Assembly: GCF_022865105.1 (NCBI RefSeq)
Contig: NZ_JAKNYM010000001.1
Span: 1 to 64,000 of the forward strand
Length of the DNA: 64,000 nucleotides
Reading direction: 5' to 3'
Source of the DNA: Sphingomicrobium astaxanthinifaciens
GTDB lineage: Bacteria > Pseudomonadota > Alphaproteobacteria > Sphingomonadales > Sphingomonadaceae
Within the stretch, counting starts at the first letter, position 1; each line of letters opens with the position of its first letter. The notes beneath the pieces were generated by a model that saw only the letters and a program-made list of their open reading frames with translations, did no database searches and had not been told where the DNA came from. Made by a program: the position numbers and the translations under genes. This document shows positions 51,645 through 60,513 of the stretch, piece by piece.

Positions 51645-52925
51645 CTAGGCCGGACGCGTCTGCCCGTCGCCATGGACGCGGTAGTGGAAGCTGCACAATT
51701 GCTCGAGCCCGACGGGGCCGCGCGCGTGCATCTTGCCGGTGGCGATGCCGATCTCGGCGCCCATGCCGAACTCGCCGCCGTCCGAAAATTGCGTCGAGGC
51801 ATTGTGCATCACGACCGCGCTGTCGACCCGGGTCAGAAAGGCCGTTGCCGCTTGATCGTCCTCGGTCAGGATCGCATCGGTGTGACCGGAGTGATGCGCC
51901 GAGACGAAGTCGATCGCTTCATCGAGGTCGCCGACCACCTTCACCGACAGGATATTGTCGAGATATTCGGTGTCCCAGTCGGCCTCGCTCGCAGGCGCAA
52001 TGCCGGGGAGGATACGTTGTGCTTCCTCGTCGCCGCGCAATTCGCAGTCCCCGAGCGCCTCGCGCAGCTTGGGCAAGAATTCCGTCGCAATGTCGCGGTC
52101 GACGACGAGGCTTTCGGTTGCACCGCAGACCCCGAGGCGGCGTTGCTTGGCATTCTGCACGACGCGCACGGCCTTCTCGAGATCGGCGGCCGCATGAACG
52201 TAACTGTGGCAGTTGCCGTCGAGGTGGAGCAGCGTCGGCACCTTGGCCTGGTCGCGCACCCGCTCGACCAGCGACTTGCCGCCGCGCGGGATGATGAGGT
52301 CGATCTTGCCGACCGCCTCGAGCATGGCGCCGACCGCGGCGCGGTCGGTGGTGCCGACCACCTGGACCGCCTCTCTGGGCAGCCCCGCCGCGGCCAGGCC
52401 CTGCGCGATCGCGGCGTTGATCTCGCGCGCGCTGTGCTGGCTGTCCGATCCACCGCGCAGGATCACCGCATTGCCGCTCTTGAGACAGAGCGCGCTGGCG
52501 TCGGCACCGACGTTGGGGCGCGATTCGTAAATCATGCCGATCACCCCGATCGGCACCGCGACCCGCTCGATCCGGAGCCCGTTGGGGCGGTCGAAGCGGG
52601 CCAGCACGCGCCCCACCGGGTCGTCGAGATCGGCGACCGTGCGCATGCCCTCGGCCATCGCGTCGATGCGATCGGCGTCGAGCGCGAGACGGTCGATGAA
52701 GGCCTCGTTCTTCCCGGCATTGCGGGCATTGTCGACATCGCGGGCATTGGCGCGCAGGATCGCGTCGCGGCGCTCGACGAGCGCATCGGCGCCCTCGCGA
52801 ATGGCGCGGTTCTTTTCCTCGGTGGTCGCGGTGGCGAGACGCGCGGCGGCGCGCTTGGCGCGGCGCGCCAGCTCGCCGACATAGGTGGTGGGATTGGTCG
52901 GCTCGATATCGGCCATGTCTGTCAT
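51645..52925 (-). CDS. proA: Glutamate-5-semialdehyde dehydrogenase (gamma-glutamyl phosphate reductase)
   Basis: Second step of proline synthesis from glutamate: NADPH reduction of gamma-glutamyl phosphate. The 426 residues carry the aldehyde dehydrogenase fold with [57 protein letters not shown] and the catalytic cysteine in [15 protein letters not shown]. It follows proC on the same strand, 44 bp away; the kinase gene proB is divergent about 1.1 kb upstream. Confidence 0.96.
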   Translation of the reverse strand: MTDMADIEPTNPTTYVGELARRAKRAAARLATATTEEKNRAIREGADALVERRDAILRANARDVDNARNAGKNEAFIDRLALDADRIDAMAEGMRTVADLDDPVGRVLARFDRPNGLRIERVAVPIGVIGMIYESRPNVGADASALCLKSGNAVILRGGSDSQHSAREINAAIAQGLAAAGLPREAVQVVGTTDRAAVGAMLEAVGKIDLIIPRGGKSLVERVRDQAKVPTLLHLDGNCHSYVHAAADLEKAVRVVQNAKQRRLGVCGATESLVVDRDIATEFLPKLREALGDCELRGDEEAQRILPGIAPASEADWDTEYLDNILSVKVVGDLDEAIDFVSAHHSGHTDAILTEDDQAATAFLTRVDSAVVMHNASTQFSDGGEFGMGAEIGIATGKMHARGPVGLEQLCSFHYRVHGDGQTRPA

Positions 52926-52969
52926 TCTCCGTATTCTAAACCTGTCGGAAGTGGTCGTGAAGGCGCGCG

Positions 52970-53749
52970 TCAGCGCAGCTCGACCGCACGATCGAAGGCG
53001 GCATCGACCGTGTCCTCGAGCAGCCCCCGCACCCCGCGATCGCGGCGCAGCACGGTCAGCCCGGCGTCGGTCGTGCCGCCGGGGCTGGTCACGTCGTCGC
53101 GCAGCTGTTCGAGCGAGCGCGCGTCGCGCCGCGCCAGTTCGCCCGCGCCGGCCACGGTCTCGACCGCGATCTGGCGCGCCTCGATGGGGGTGAACCCCCG
53201 TTCCTCGGCGATCTGCTGGAGCGCGCGCATGATCTCGAACACATAGCCCGGCCCCGAGCCGGCGAGCGCGGTGAACATGTCGATCCGCGCCTCGTCTTCG
53301 ATCCAGGCGATCTCTCCCGTCGCCGAGACGAGCTTACCGACGAGGACCTTCTGGGTGGCGGTCACCCCGTCCTGCGCGAACAGCGCGCTCATCCCCTGCC
53401 CGCAGGCCGCGGGGAGGTTGGGCATCACTCGCGCCACCGGCACCTTGCCGAGCAGGCGCGAGACGCGCTCCGCCGGCACGCCCGCCGCGATCGACAACGC
53501 GAAGGCGCCGGGTCGCAGCAGCCGCGCATAGGGCGGCAGCACGTCTTCCATCATCTGCGGCTTCACCGCGACGATGAGCGCGTCATATTTCTCGCCCTTC
53601 AGCGCCTCGATCGAGCGCACGTGGCGGATGCGGTTGGGGGTGTCGACATCGGCGGGATCGACGACCGTGATCGCGGGCATCTCGCCCCCCGTCCAGCGCG
53701 ACAGCATCGCCCCGCCCATCTTGCCGCAGCCCGCCATCAGGATCTTCAT
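52970..53749 (-). CDS. proC: Pyrroline-5-carboxylate reductase
   Basis: Last step of proline synthesis. The 259 residues begin with the NAD(P)H-binding [18 protein letters not shown]. They show the conserved [40 protein letters not shown], the C-terminal [20 protein letters not shown] and [16 protein letters not shown]. It sits upstream of proA on the same strand, so proC-proA are probably co-transcribed. Confidence 0.95.
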   Translation of the reverse strand: MKILMAGCGKMGGAMLSRWTGGEMPAITVVDPADVDTPNRIRHVRSIEALKGEKYDALIVAVKPQMMEDVLPPYARLLRPGAFALSIAAGVPAERVSRLLGKVPVARVMPNLPAACGQGMSALFAQDGVTATQKVLVGKLVSATGEIAWIEDEARIDMFTALAGSGPGYVFEIMRALQQIAEERGFTPIEARQIAVETVAGAGELARRDARSLEQLRDDVTSPGGTTDAGLTVLRRDRGVRGLLEDTVDAAFDRAVELR

Positions 53750-53884
53750 CGCTCGTCATCCTCCCCCGCAACCGATGTTGCGTATCGTTCTCGTTTCAAC
53801 TTCTCCCTTACAGTAAAGGCCAAAATCATAGGTTTCAACCGCAGCCGACGGTGAAATGGAGCGAGTGAAGTCAATCAAAGTCGT

Positions 53885-53926
53885 GATGTAAAATTTTCAC
53901 ATCCCGACTTACTATCTATTACATCA
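53885..53926. promoter_or_regulatory. Palindromes in the AT-rich region upstream of proB
   Basis: A 19-bp palindrome lies at 53885-53903 (arms GATGT...ACATC, AT-rich centre, 8 of 9 pairs). In addition TGATGTAA (53884-53891) is repeated in inverted form as TTACATCA (53919-53926). The region is between the divergent proC and proB genes, so it could be a shared operator. The promoter cannot be fixed; TTGTTC (53931) with GATACG (53953) is one option for proB. Confidence 0.4.
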
Positions 53927-54028
53927 GGACTTGTTCGCGTGATAGGTTACTTGATACGCCTCGCAGGGCCCTTTGAAATTGGTGCGGAGATCATCTAACT
54001 TTCCGGCAAATGGAATTTGGAGGGTTTC

Positions 54029-55186
54029 TTGAGCAAGAACAAGCGTATCGTCATCAAGGTCGGCAGCGGGCTCGTCGTCAGCGAGGAGACGCGCGCGCCG
54101 CGGTTCGCCTTCCTGCACGGGCTCATGGCCGATATCGCCGAGCTTCGCGCCAAAGGTCATGAGGTCGTGCTGACCTCGTCGGGCGCGGCGGCGATCGGGC
54201 TCGACATGATCGGGATCGAACCGGCGGACGCAGGGCTGCAGGACAAGCAGGCCGCCGCCGCCTGCGGCCAACCGCTGATCATCAACGCCTACAAGCAGGT
54301 CGCGCTCGAGTTCGGGATCGGGATCGCGCAGGTGCTCCTCACCTCGGAGGAGATGGAGAACCGTCGCCGCTACCTCAACACCAAGAACACGATCGAGCGC
54401 CTGCTCAAGAACGGCATCCTGCCGATCGTCAACGAGAATGACACGGTGACGACCAAGGAGATCCGGGTCGGCGACAACGATCGGCTCGCCGCCAAGGTCG
54501 CGCAGATGATCCATGCCGAGGAATTCGTGATGCTGACCGACATCGACGGGCTCTACGATCGCCCGCCGCACGAGCCGGGCGCGCGCTTCGTTCCCGAAGT
54601 CACCGATGTCGCCGACTTCCTCGATGCCACCACCGGCAAGGGGCTGCTCGGGTCGGGCGGCATGCTGACCAAGATGCAGGCGGCCAACATGGCGCAGAAT
54701 GCGGGCGCCAGCGCGCGCATCGCCGAGGGGATCATCGAGGCCCCGATCAGCTCGGTGCTGTCGGGCCGGCGCCGCCACACCCACTGCCTCGCACATGGCG
54801 ACCCGCAGTCGGCCTGGCGCGTCTGGCTCACCGACCGGCTGCAGATGGCGGGCAGCGTGACGGTGACCGCCGCCGCCGCCGCGGGGCTGCGCGCGGGCAC
54901 GCAGGGGATCGGCACCGCCGACCTCGTGGCCACCAGCGGCGAATATCAGAAGGGCGACGTGCTCCACGTCTATGACGAGCAGGGCACCGAGATCGGTCGC
55001 GGGCTGACCAATTTCTCGTCCAACGAAACCATGCTGCTGGTGCGCTGCAGCGAGGAGGAAGTGAGCGACGTGCTCGGCTACGACAGCCATTCGGACATCA
55101 TCGCCGACCGCGACTTCGCGCTGCTCGGCGAGCACAACCTGTCATGGGACCGACCCGCCGAAAGCGAACTGGCCAGCATGGGTTGA
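54029..55186 (+). CDS. proB: Glutamate 5-kinase
   Basis: First step of proline synthesis: ATP-dependent phosphorylation of glutamate. The 385 residues have the amino acid kinase domain (RIVIKVGSGLVVSEETRAPR, EVVLTSSGAAAIGLDMI, PIVNENDTVTTKEIRVGDND, SGGMLTKMQAANMAQNAGA). A C-terminal PUA domain begins at about residue 280. I chose TTG 54029, with GGAGGG just upstream, although TTG 54017 is also open. It is divergent from proC-proA, so control by the region between them is likely. Confidence 0.93.
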   Translation: MSKNKRIVIKVGSGLVVSEETRAPRFAFLHGLMADIAELRAKGHEVVLTSSGAAAIGLDMIGIEPADAGLQDKQAAAACGQPLIINAYKQVALEFGIGIAQVLLTSEEMENRRRYLNTKNTIERLLKNGILPIVNENDTVTTKEIRVGDNDRLAAKVAQMIHAEEFVMLTDIDGLYDRPPHEPGARFVPEVTDVADFLDATTGKGLLGSGGMLTKMQAANMAQNAGASARIAEGIIEAPISSVLSGRRRHTHCLAHGDPQSAWRVWLTDRLQMAGSVTVTAAAAAGLRAGTQGIGTADLVATSGEYQKGDVLHVYDEQGTEIGRGLTNFSSNETMLLVRCSEEEVSDVLGYDSHSDIIADRDFALLGEHNLSWDRPAESELASMG

Positions 55187-55224
55187 GCGCGGCGGGCGCG
55201 TCCAGGGTTACGCGGTCACCGCGT

Positions 55225-56820
55225 TCAGGGGCGCGCGCCGCACCGGCGCTGGTAGACGCCGTATCCCAGCGCGTCGCCGACCTTGCGATAGCAGGCGCGG
55301 ATCGGCGCGAAGCGCGGGTCCTGCGACAGAAACTCGAAATGGTCGAACCCCGGATCCCGGAAATAGGCCTTGCGGGGCCGCTCGTCGACATAGACGAGAT
55401 GCGGCTCGAACCGTTCGAGATCGGTGATGATCGTGTCGCGGGCGAAGGCCGCGATGGCGCGCGCCTCGGCGCAACTCGCCCCATCCCCCGCGCAGCCCTG
55501 CGCGAGCCGATCGGTCGCGCCCGGGATTAGCCAGTGCGCCGAATAACGGCTCGCCCATCCCCCCCCGACCTCGTTGACGAAGGGGAAAGCCGCCGAGACG
55601 TTGGTGCTGAGGACGAGGATGGCACGCCCCTCGCGATCGACGAAGGGGGCGAAGCGCGCGGTGGTCGCGCTCTCATAGGGGCCGCGCCACAGCTGCGGCC
55701 CGAGCGTCATCAGCGTGATCATCAGCACCAGCGCCAGCCCGAGCGGTTCGCGCCGGCCCTGCCGCGCCGCGGCCACGCCCCACCAGCCCGCGCTCATGAG
55801 CAGGAAGGCGGCGAGTGGCAGCACTTGGTAGTTCCACCCCTTGAACTGGAGGAGATAGGCGAGCCCCGCGCCGGCGGTGGCACCGAGCAGGACCGGCAGG
55901 CCCGGGCGCGAGCAGCCACGATCGCGCAGCAGCAGGCTGGCGAGCAGCGCCACCGCGGCCAGCTCGGGACGCACCAGCACCCCCGCCATCGGCATGCCGT
56001 AGGAGGCGTAGACCGCGACCCCGAGCGGCACGATGCGGTCGAGGTAGGTCGGATGCATCCCCCAGATGAAGAGGAGGTAGCCGATCGCCGCTGCGGCCAG
56101 CGCGAGATAGGCCGGATCGCGGGCCACCGCCGCGTCGCGTTCGCGCAGCAGCCGGGCGAGCCCCATGATGGCGGGAATCGCGAGAAAATGCGGCTTGAGG
56201 AGGAAACCGAGCGCGCCGAACAGGCCGAGCGCGACCTGTTCGCCGATGCCCGGTGCGCGCCCTTCGCCGCGCAGCATCTGCGCCAGCACGAAGGGCATGG
56301 CGAACAGGAGCGTCAGGTGCTCGCGCTGGCCGAATTCGGCGATCGGCAGCACGAACAGCACCGCCAGCACGAGGAGGAACAGCCCGCGTCGCTCGCCCGC
56401 GGCAAGCCCGGCACGGGCGATGATCCGCAGCGACCACAGCCCCGCGAGCAGGCCGAGCGCGGCGCAGTGGAGGAAGTAGGATAGCGTGGGATCGATCCCG
56501 AGTGCACGCGCCGACGCGACCGGCACCACGGTCAGGTAGAAGGCCAGCGGCGGGTTGATCTCGAGGATCTCGCTGTACAGCCCGGCGCCATCGAGGAACT
56601 TGGCGGTGGCGACGAGATACCAGCTGGCATCGTGGTTGAGCGAGTAGAGCGGCAGGACGAGGACGACCGCAAGGCTGGCCGCGAGCAGCAGCGCCACGCC
56701 CGCGATCCGTTCGCCCGGAAGGAGCGAAGGCGGCGTGGCGGCCACCGCCGCGCCCGCCCGCTCGCGCCCGCACGCGTGGCCCGAGGCAGAAGGACGCGCT
56801 GCTCGATCGGACCGGGACAT
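55225..56820 (-). CDS. Multi-spanning membrane protein resembling GT-C glycosyltransferases
   Basis: A 531-residue membrane protein with about ten to twelve hydrophobic helices. The first extracytoplasmic loop contains NHDASWYLVATAKFLDGAGL and EILEINPPLAFYLTVVP, a layout seen in GT-C (PMT/ArnT-like) glycosyltransferases, in which an acidic residue after the first helix is catalytic. A C-terminal soluble domain follows (DTIITDLERFEPHLVYVDER). I cannot name the donor or the acceptor; polyprenyl-linked sugars are usual. ATG 56820 lacks a good binding site, so the start is uncertain. It is head-to-head with a VanZ-like gene. Confidence 0.7.
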   Translation of the reverse strand: MSRSDRAARPSASGHACGRERAGAAVAATPPSLLPGERIAGVALLLAASLAVVLVLPLYSLNHDASWYLVATAKFLDGAGLYSEILEINPPLAFYLTVVPVASARALGIDPTLSYFLHCAALGLLAGLWSLRIIARAGLAAGERRGLFLLVLAVLFVLPIAEFGQREHLTLLFAMPFVLAQMLRGEGRAPGIGEQVALGLFGALGFLLKPHFLAIPAIMGLARLLRERDAAVARDPAYLALAAAAIGYLLFIWGMHPTYLDRIVPLGVAVYASYGMPMAGVLVRPELAAVALLASLLLRDRGCSRPGLPVLLGATAGAGLAYLLQFKGWNYQVLPLAAFLLMSAGWWGVAAARQGRREPLGLALVLMITLMTLGPQLWRGPYESATTARFAPFVDREGRAILVLSTNVSAAFPFVNEVGGGWASRYSAHWLIPGATDRLAQGCAGDGASCAEARAIAAFARDTIITDLERFEPHLVYVDERPRKAYFRDPGFDHFEFLSQDPRFAPIRACYRKVGDALGYGVYQRRCGARP

Positions 56821-56940
56821 GGGGCCAGCAGTAAGGCAAGTCGGCGCCCGCGGCCAGCACCAATGGCGCGCCGGCGGGGGTTCGGTGCCTGCCGGCCCGC
56901 GGCCGCGTACATCGCGCGACATCGGTGGTATGAAGCGGGA

Positions 56941-57561
56941 ATGATCGACGCTGCATCGCCCCCGACCGCGCTCGCGCGGCGTGAACGACGGCTCTGGGCG
57001 AGCCTCGCCCTCCTCGTGGCGCTGATCCTGTCGACGATCTGGACCTCGGGCGCCTTTCCCGCCCCCGCCCTTCCCTATCTCTTCGCGATCTTCGGGCTTG
57101 CCCTCGTCGCCGTGACGGGGCTGATCGCGCGCGGCGGGGCGCGCGATGACCGCGCGCTGGCGATCGCCTTCGCCCTCGCGCTCGCGTTCCTCGTCCTGAT
57201 GATGCCGCTGCGGCTGGTCTCCACCGCCGAGCGGTCGCACCTGATCGAATATTGCGCCGTCGCCGTCCTGCTGCGCGAGGCGCTGCGCGTGCGCGGCATG
57301 CGCGGCCGCGCCGTCGCCCGGCCAGGGCTGGTCACGCTGGTCGCGGTCGTGCTGGTCGGGTTGGTCGATGAAGTCCTTCAGGAGACCGTGGCGACGCGCC
57401 ACTTCGACTGGCGCGACATCGTCGTCGACGCGTGCGCCGCGGTGCTGGGGCTGGTCTTCTACCGGCTGGGCAGGATCGTGGCGCGGCGATGGCGATCGCG
57501 CCGGTCGGCGAGGAAGATGGTAGCGGAGGAGGGACTTGAACCCCCGACACGCGGATTATGA
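56941..57561 (+). CDS. VanZ-like family membrane protein
   Basis: A VanZ-type membrane protein, 206 residues as read. Hydrophobic helices lie at about 22-37, 45-63, 75-92 and 120-135. The family pattern SHLIEYCAVAVLLREALRVR and LVDEVLQETVATRHFDWRDI, with VVDACAAVLGLVFYRLG, corresponds to the conserved region around the VanZ D/E residues. The frame continues through the 3' part of the oppositely oriented tRNA-Met gene and stops inside it, so the last 15 or so residues (VAEEGLEPPTRGL) are encoded by tRNA antisense sequence. Confidence 0.8.
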   Translation: MIDAASPPTALARRERRLWASLALLVALILSTIWTSGAFPAPALPYLFAIFGLALVAVTGLIARGGARDDRALAIAFALALAFLVLMMPLRLVSTAERSHLIEYCAVAVLLREALRVRGMRGRAVARPGLVTLVAVVLVGLVDEVLQETVATRHFDWRDIVVDACAAVLGLVFYRLGRIVARRWRSRRSARKMVAEEGLEPPTRGL

Positions 57562-57594
57562 TTCCGCTGCTCTAACCAGCTGAGCTACTCCGCC
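57518..57594 (-). tRNA. tRNA-Met (CAT), elongator type
   Basis: On the minus strand the 77-nt gene starts GGCGGAGTAGCTCAGCTGG and ends in the CTCCGCTACCA region with an encoded CCA. The D-loop, the anticodon stem GCGGA/TCCGC, a loop ATCATAA with anticodon CAT, and the T-arm GGGGGTTCAAGTCCC are all intact. The acceptor stem pairs GCGGAG with CTCCGC. The overall form matches alphaproteobacterial elongator tRNA-Met; an Ile2 (lysidine) tRNA is less likely. Confidence 0.93.
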
Positions 57595-57734
57595 CCAAAG
57601 AGGCTGCCGACGGCTTTCGGTCGGCGCGGATGCGAGCCTATAGTGACGGCTTCGGGCTTCGTCAATCGCTTTGGAACCGGGGGGGATACGCCTCGTTGGA
57701 TGGGCAATCCGCTCACAGTGAAAGTGGCTGCCTC

Positions 57735-58148
57735 ATGGAACCCGCAACCCCGATCGACACGCTCTGCCGGATCATCATTCGCGCCCGCGAATATGAAGCG
57801 CAGATCCCGACCGACTATGGCAGCGACGAGTCCGCCGACAATATCGACGGTGACGATGACGACGAGGCCTTCTCGGTCCTCGACGACGACATCAACACCA
57901 GCGTCGAGGAGGAATTGAGCGGGGTGATCGAGGACCTCGCCGACGACCAGCAGGCCGAGGTCCTCGCCTTCGTGATGGTCGGGCGCGGCGACTATGACGC
58001 GAGCGAATGGAAGGACGCGCTCGAGACCGCGGCCGAGGAAAGCGACATCGTCGAGACGCTGCTCGAGACGCCGATGCTCGCCTCGATGCTCGAGCAGGGG
58101 ATGGCCGCCTTCGACCTCGACTGCGACAATGTCGGCTCGGTCACCTGA
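57735..58148 (+). CDS. DUF3775 domain-containing protein
   Basis: A very acidic 137-residue protein of the DUF3775 family, function unknown. Family features are LCRIIIRAREYEAQIPTDYG, ESADNIDGDDDDEAFSVLDD, and EDLADDQQAEVLAFVMVGRG followed by DY. ATG 57735 is chosen because it begins the family N-terminus; the longer reading upstream has no similarity. It lies downstream of the tRNA on the opposite strand and converges with the 2H phosphoesterase gene with no gap. Confidence 0.85.
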   Translation: MEPATPIDTLCRIIIRAREYEAQIPTDYGSDESADNIDGDDDDEAFSVLDDDINTSVEEELSGVIEDLADDQQAEVLAFVMVGRGDYDASEWKDALETAAEESDIVETLLETPMLASMLEQGMAAFDLDCDNVGSVT

Positions 58149-58667
58149 CTAGGCGGGCGCGCGCCCGGAAAAGGACCAGCGCCCGAGGGGGCCCCACGGC
58201 CCGTCCATGTAGTAATGCAGCGCCAGCCCCGCGATCGCCAGCGGGCGCGGGTTGAAGCCGGCCTGCTTGGCGGCGAGCAGCGCCTTGGCCTCGCGCGGCG
58301 CCACCTTGTTCTGGATCGTCACATGTGCGCGCCAGCCGCCGGCGTCCTGCGCGCTGAGCAGCCCGTGGAAGCGCTCGGCGATCGCGGTGCGAAGCCGGGC
58401 CAGTTCCTCGCTCTCGACGCGATAGGCGACGCCGCGGCCGAGCGACATCAGCCCCGCCAGTCGCGCCCGCGGCGGGCGGTGCATCCGCGCCAGCCCGGCG
58501 AGCAAGGCGCTCGCCTCGGCCTCGCAGCTCGGCGGCAGCGCGTGGAACATGGTCAGGTGCGCATCGAGATGGTTGCGCTCGGGCGGGAAATGCGCGGTCC
58601 GTTCGGCGGTCAGCCGCGCGTGGTCGGCCGCCCCCATGGCGGCGGTGATGATCAGCGCCCCGCTCAC
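58149..58667 (-). CDS. 2'-5' RNA ligase family (2H phosphoesterase) protein
   Basis: A 172-residue protein with the two HxT motifs of the 2H superfamily, HLTMFHALP near residue 37 and HVTIQNKV near residue 115, so it probably hydrolyses cyclic phosphodiester bonds in RNA or nucleotides. There is no signal peptide. Its ATG overlaps the stop of the PRC-barrel gene (ATGA), so the two are co-expressed. The substrate cannot be predicted. Confidence 0.85.
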   Translation of the reverse strand: MSGALIITAAMGAADHARLTAERTAHFPPERNHLDAHLTMFHALPPSCEAEASALLAGLARMHRPPRARLAGLMSLGRGVAYRVESEELARLRTAIAERFHGLLSAQDAGGWRAHVTIQNKVAPREAKALLAAKQAGFNPRPLAIAGLALHYYMDGPWGPLGRWSFSGRAPA

Positions 58668-59230
58668 CGGCTCGGCCAGTCGTCGCGCTCGACTTGCGGG
58701 CGCGCCTCGAAGCGCGCGCGCGTCTCCGCGAGCCGGAGCGCATCATCCTCGACCCGCAGCCCCGCCCAGTCGACCCGGCGCAGGTGTTCGCCCGCACCCG
58801 CGACCCCGCCCGAGGAGGCGAGGCCATAGACGAGCCGCCCGCCCCGCTCGCCCACCATTGCGTCGGCCAGCTTGCCCACTTCCTCCCCGCGCGAATCGCG
58901 CATCGGCATCCCCACCAGCGCCGACAGCGGCACCAGCCCCTCGCCGCCCCCCTTCTCGCTCTCCTCGTGCGCGCGCCGTCCGCCCGCCTCCATCGCCGCG
59001 CGCCGCCCGAGCCAGCGCCACACCCCGAACAGATTGATGAAGAAGAGGATGACGTTCTGCCACATCAGCCCCGCCTGCCCGCTCTCCAGCCCGACAATGA
59101 ACCAGGCGACCGAGCCGATGGTGAAGATGACAAAGCCGAGCCCCGTGATCCGCGCCCCGAGGTTGGAGGCGGTGACGAGCGCGGCGACGGTTATCGCGAC
59201 GGGCGCGACGGTGCGGGCGATCTCTTCCAT
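58664..59230 (-). CDS. Membrane protein with PRC-barrel-like domain
   Basis: A 188-residue protein. The N-terminal 80 residues contain three hydrophobic segments (VAPVAITVAALVTASNLGAR, GFVIFTIGSVAWFIVGLESG, WQNVILFFINLFGVWRWLG). The C-terminal half (LVPLSALVGMPMRDSRGEEV, GKLADAMVGERGGRLVYGLA) has the PRC-barrel pattern. The function is unknown; PRC barrels often bind small ligands or RNA-processing partners. ATG 59230 is preferred to a longer reading that is not family-like. It is divergent from ald. Confidence 0.78.
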   Translation of the reverse strand: MEEIARTVAPVAITVAALVTASNLGARITGLGFVIFTIGSVAWFIVGLESGQAGLMWQNVILFFINLFGVWRWLGRRAAMEAGGRRAHEESEKGGGEGLVPLSALVGMPMRDSRGEEVGKLADAMVGERGGRLVYGLASSGGVAGAGEHLRRVDWAGLRVEDDALRLAETRARFEARPQVERDDWPSR

Positions 59231-59397
59231 CCCGCGACAATGCACGAGGGGCGAGCCGCGTTCAGATCGCCCGGCGCCCGGCGCGTGCGCGGGGCGCCCC
59301 GCGCGCGGCGCGCCCGGTGCGCGCATCTTTCGCGCAATCGGCGCGACAAATGCGATCAGCGGGTCTATAGGCGCGGCGACAAGTCAGTAGAGGAGAC

Positions 59398-60513
59398 ATG
59401 AGCATGCGCATCGGCGTGCCCAAGGAAATCAAGAATCACGAATATCGCGTGGGGCTCACGCCCTCGTCGGTCGCCCATCTCGCCGCGCGCGGGCACGAGC
59501 TGTTCGTCGAGACGCAGGCGGGCAGCGGCATCGACTTCAGCGACGACGACTATATCGCCGCCGGCGCCCAGATCATGCCCGACGCCAAGTCGGTGTTCGA
59601 GGCCGCCGACATGATCGTCAAGGTGAAGGAACCGCAGCCGCAGGAAGTGGCCATGCTCGAGCCGCGGCACATCCTCTACACCTACCTCCACCTCGCCGCC
59701 GACCGGCCGCAGACCGAGGGGCTGATCCAGTCGGGCGCGACCTGCATCGCCTATGAGACGGTGACCAGCCCCGCGGGCACGCTGCCGCTCCTCAAGCCGA
59801 TGAGCGAGGTCGCGGGCCGCCTGTCGATCCAGGCGGGCGCGCATTATCTCGAAAAGGAAAAGGGTGGCCGCGGCGTGCTGCTCGGCGGCGTGCCGGGGGT
59901 GAACCCGGGCAAGGTCGCGATCATCGGTGGCGGCGTGGCCGGCATCAACGCGGCGATGATGGCAACCGGCATGCGCGCCGATGTCACCATCTACGATATC
60001 AACCCCGACCGCCTCGCCGAACTCGACCTGCACTTCGGCTCGACCATCAAGACGCAATATGCCTCCAAGCCGATGATCGAGCGCGCGCTCGAGGAAAGCC
60101 ACCTCGTCATCGGCGCGGTGCTGGTGCCGGGGGCGGCGGCGCCCAAGCTGGTGACCCGCGAGATGCTCAAGAAAATGAAGCGCGGCTGCGTCATCGTCGA
60201 CATCGCGATCGATCAGGGCGGCTGCTTCGAGACCTCGCGCCCGACCACCCATGACGATCCCGTCTACGAGGTCGACGGCATCATCCATTATTGCGTGGCG
60301 AACATGCCGGGCGCGGTGGCGCGCACCTCGACCTTCGCGCTCAACAACGCGACGCTGCCGGGGGCGGTGGCGATCGCCGACAAGGGCGCCGAGCTGGCGA
60401 TGGCGACCGACGAGCATCTCGCCAACGGGCTCAACGTCTCGGACGGGAAGCTGCGCCACGGCGCGGTGGCCGAGGCCTTCCCCGACCTGCCCTACGAGCC
60501 GCTCGAGGGCTGA
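59398..60513 (+). CDS. ald: Alanine dehydrogenase
   Basis: NAD-dependent conversion between alanine and pyruvate plus ammonia. The 371 residues match the family: RIGVPKEIKNHEYRVGLTPS, ADMIVKVKEPQPQE, SQ-type SIQAGAHYLEKEKGGRGVLL, the NAD loop VAIIGGGVAGINAAMMATGM, and HYCVANMPGAVARTSTFALN with the conserved binding residues. AGAGGAG precedes the ATG. Its last 22 bp overlap the end of the convergent ccmI-like gene. Confidence 0.96.
   Translation: MSMRIGVPKEIKNHEYRVGLTPSSVAHLAARGHELFVETQAGSGIDFSDDDYIAAGAQIMPDAKSVFEAADMIVKVKEPQPQEVAMLEPRHILYTYLHLAADRPQTEGLIQSGATCIAYETVTSPAGTLPLLKPMSEVAGRLSIQAGAHYLEKEKGGRGVLLGGVPGVNPGKVAIIGGGVAGINAAMMATGMRADVTIYDINPDRLAELDLHFGSTIKTQYASKPMIERALEESHLVIGAVLVPGAAAPKLVTREMLKKMKRGCVIVDIAIDQGGCFETSRPTTHDDPVYEVDGIIHYCVANMPGAVARTSTFALNNATLPGAVAIADKGAELAMATDEHLANGLNVSDGKLRHGAVAEAFPDLPYEPLEG

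Noticed and set aside
57518-57594. tRNA-Ile2 (lysidine-modified CAT)
   Set aside because: The acceptor stem and the T-arm match alphaproteobacterial elongator tRNA-Met more closely.
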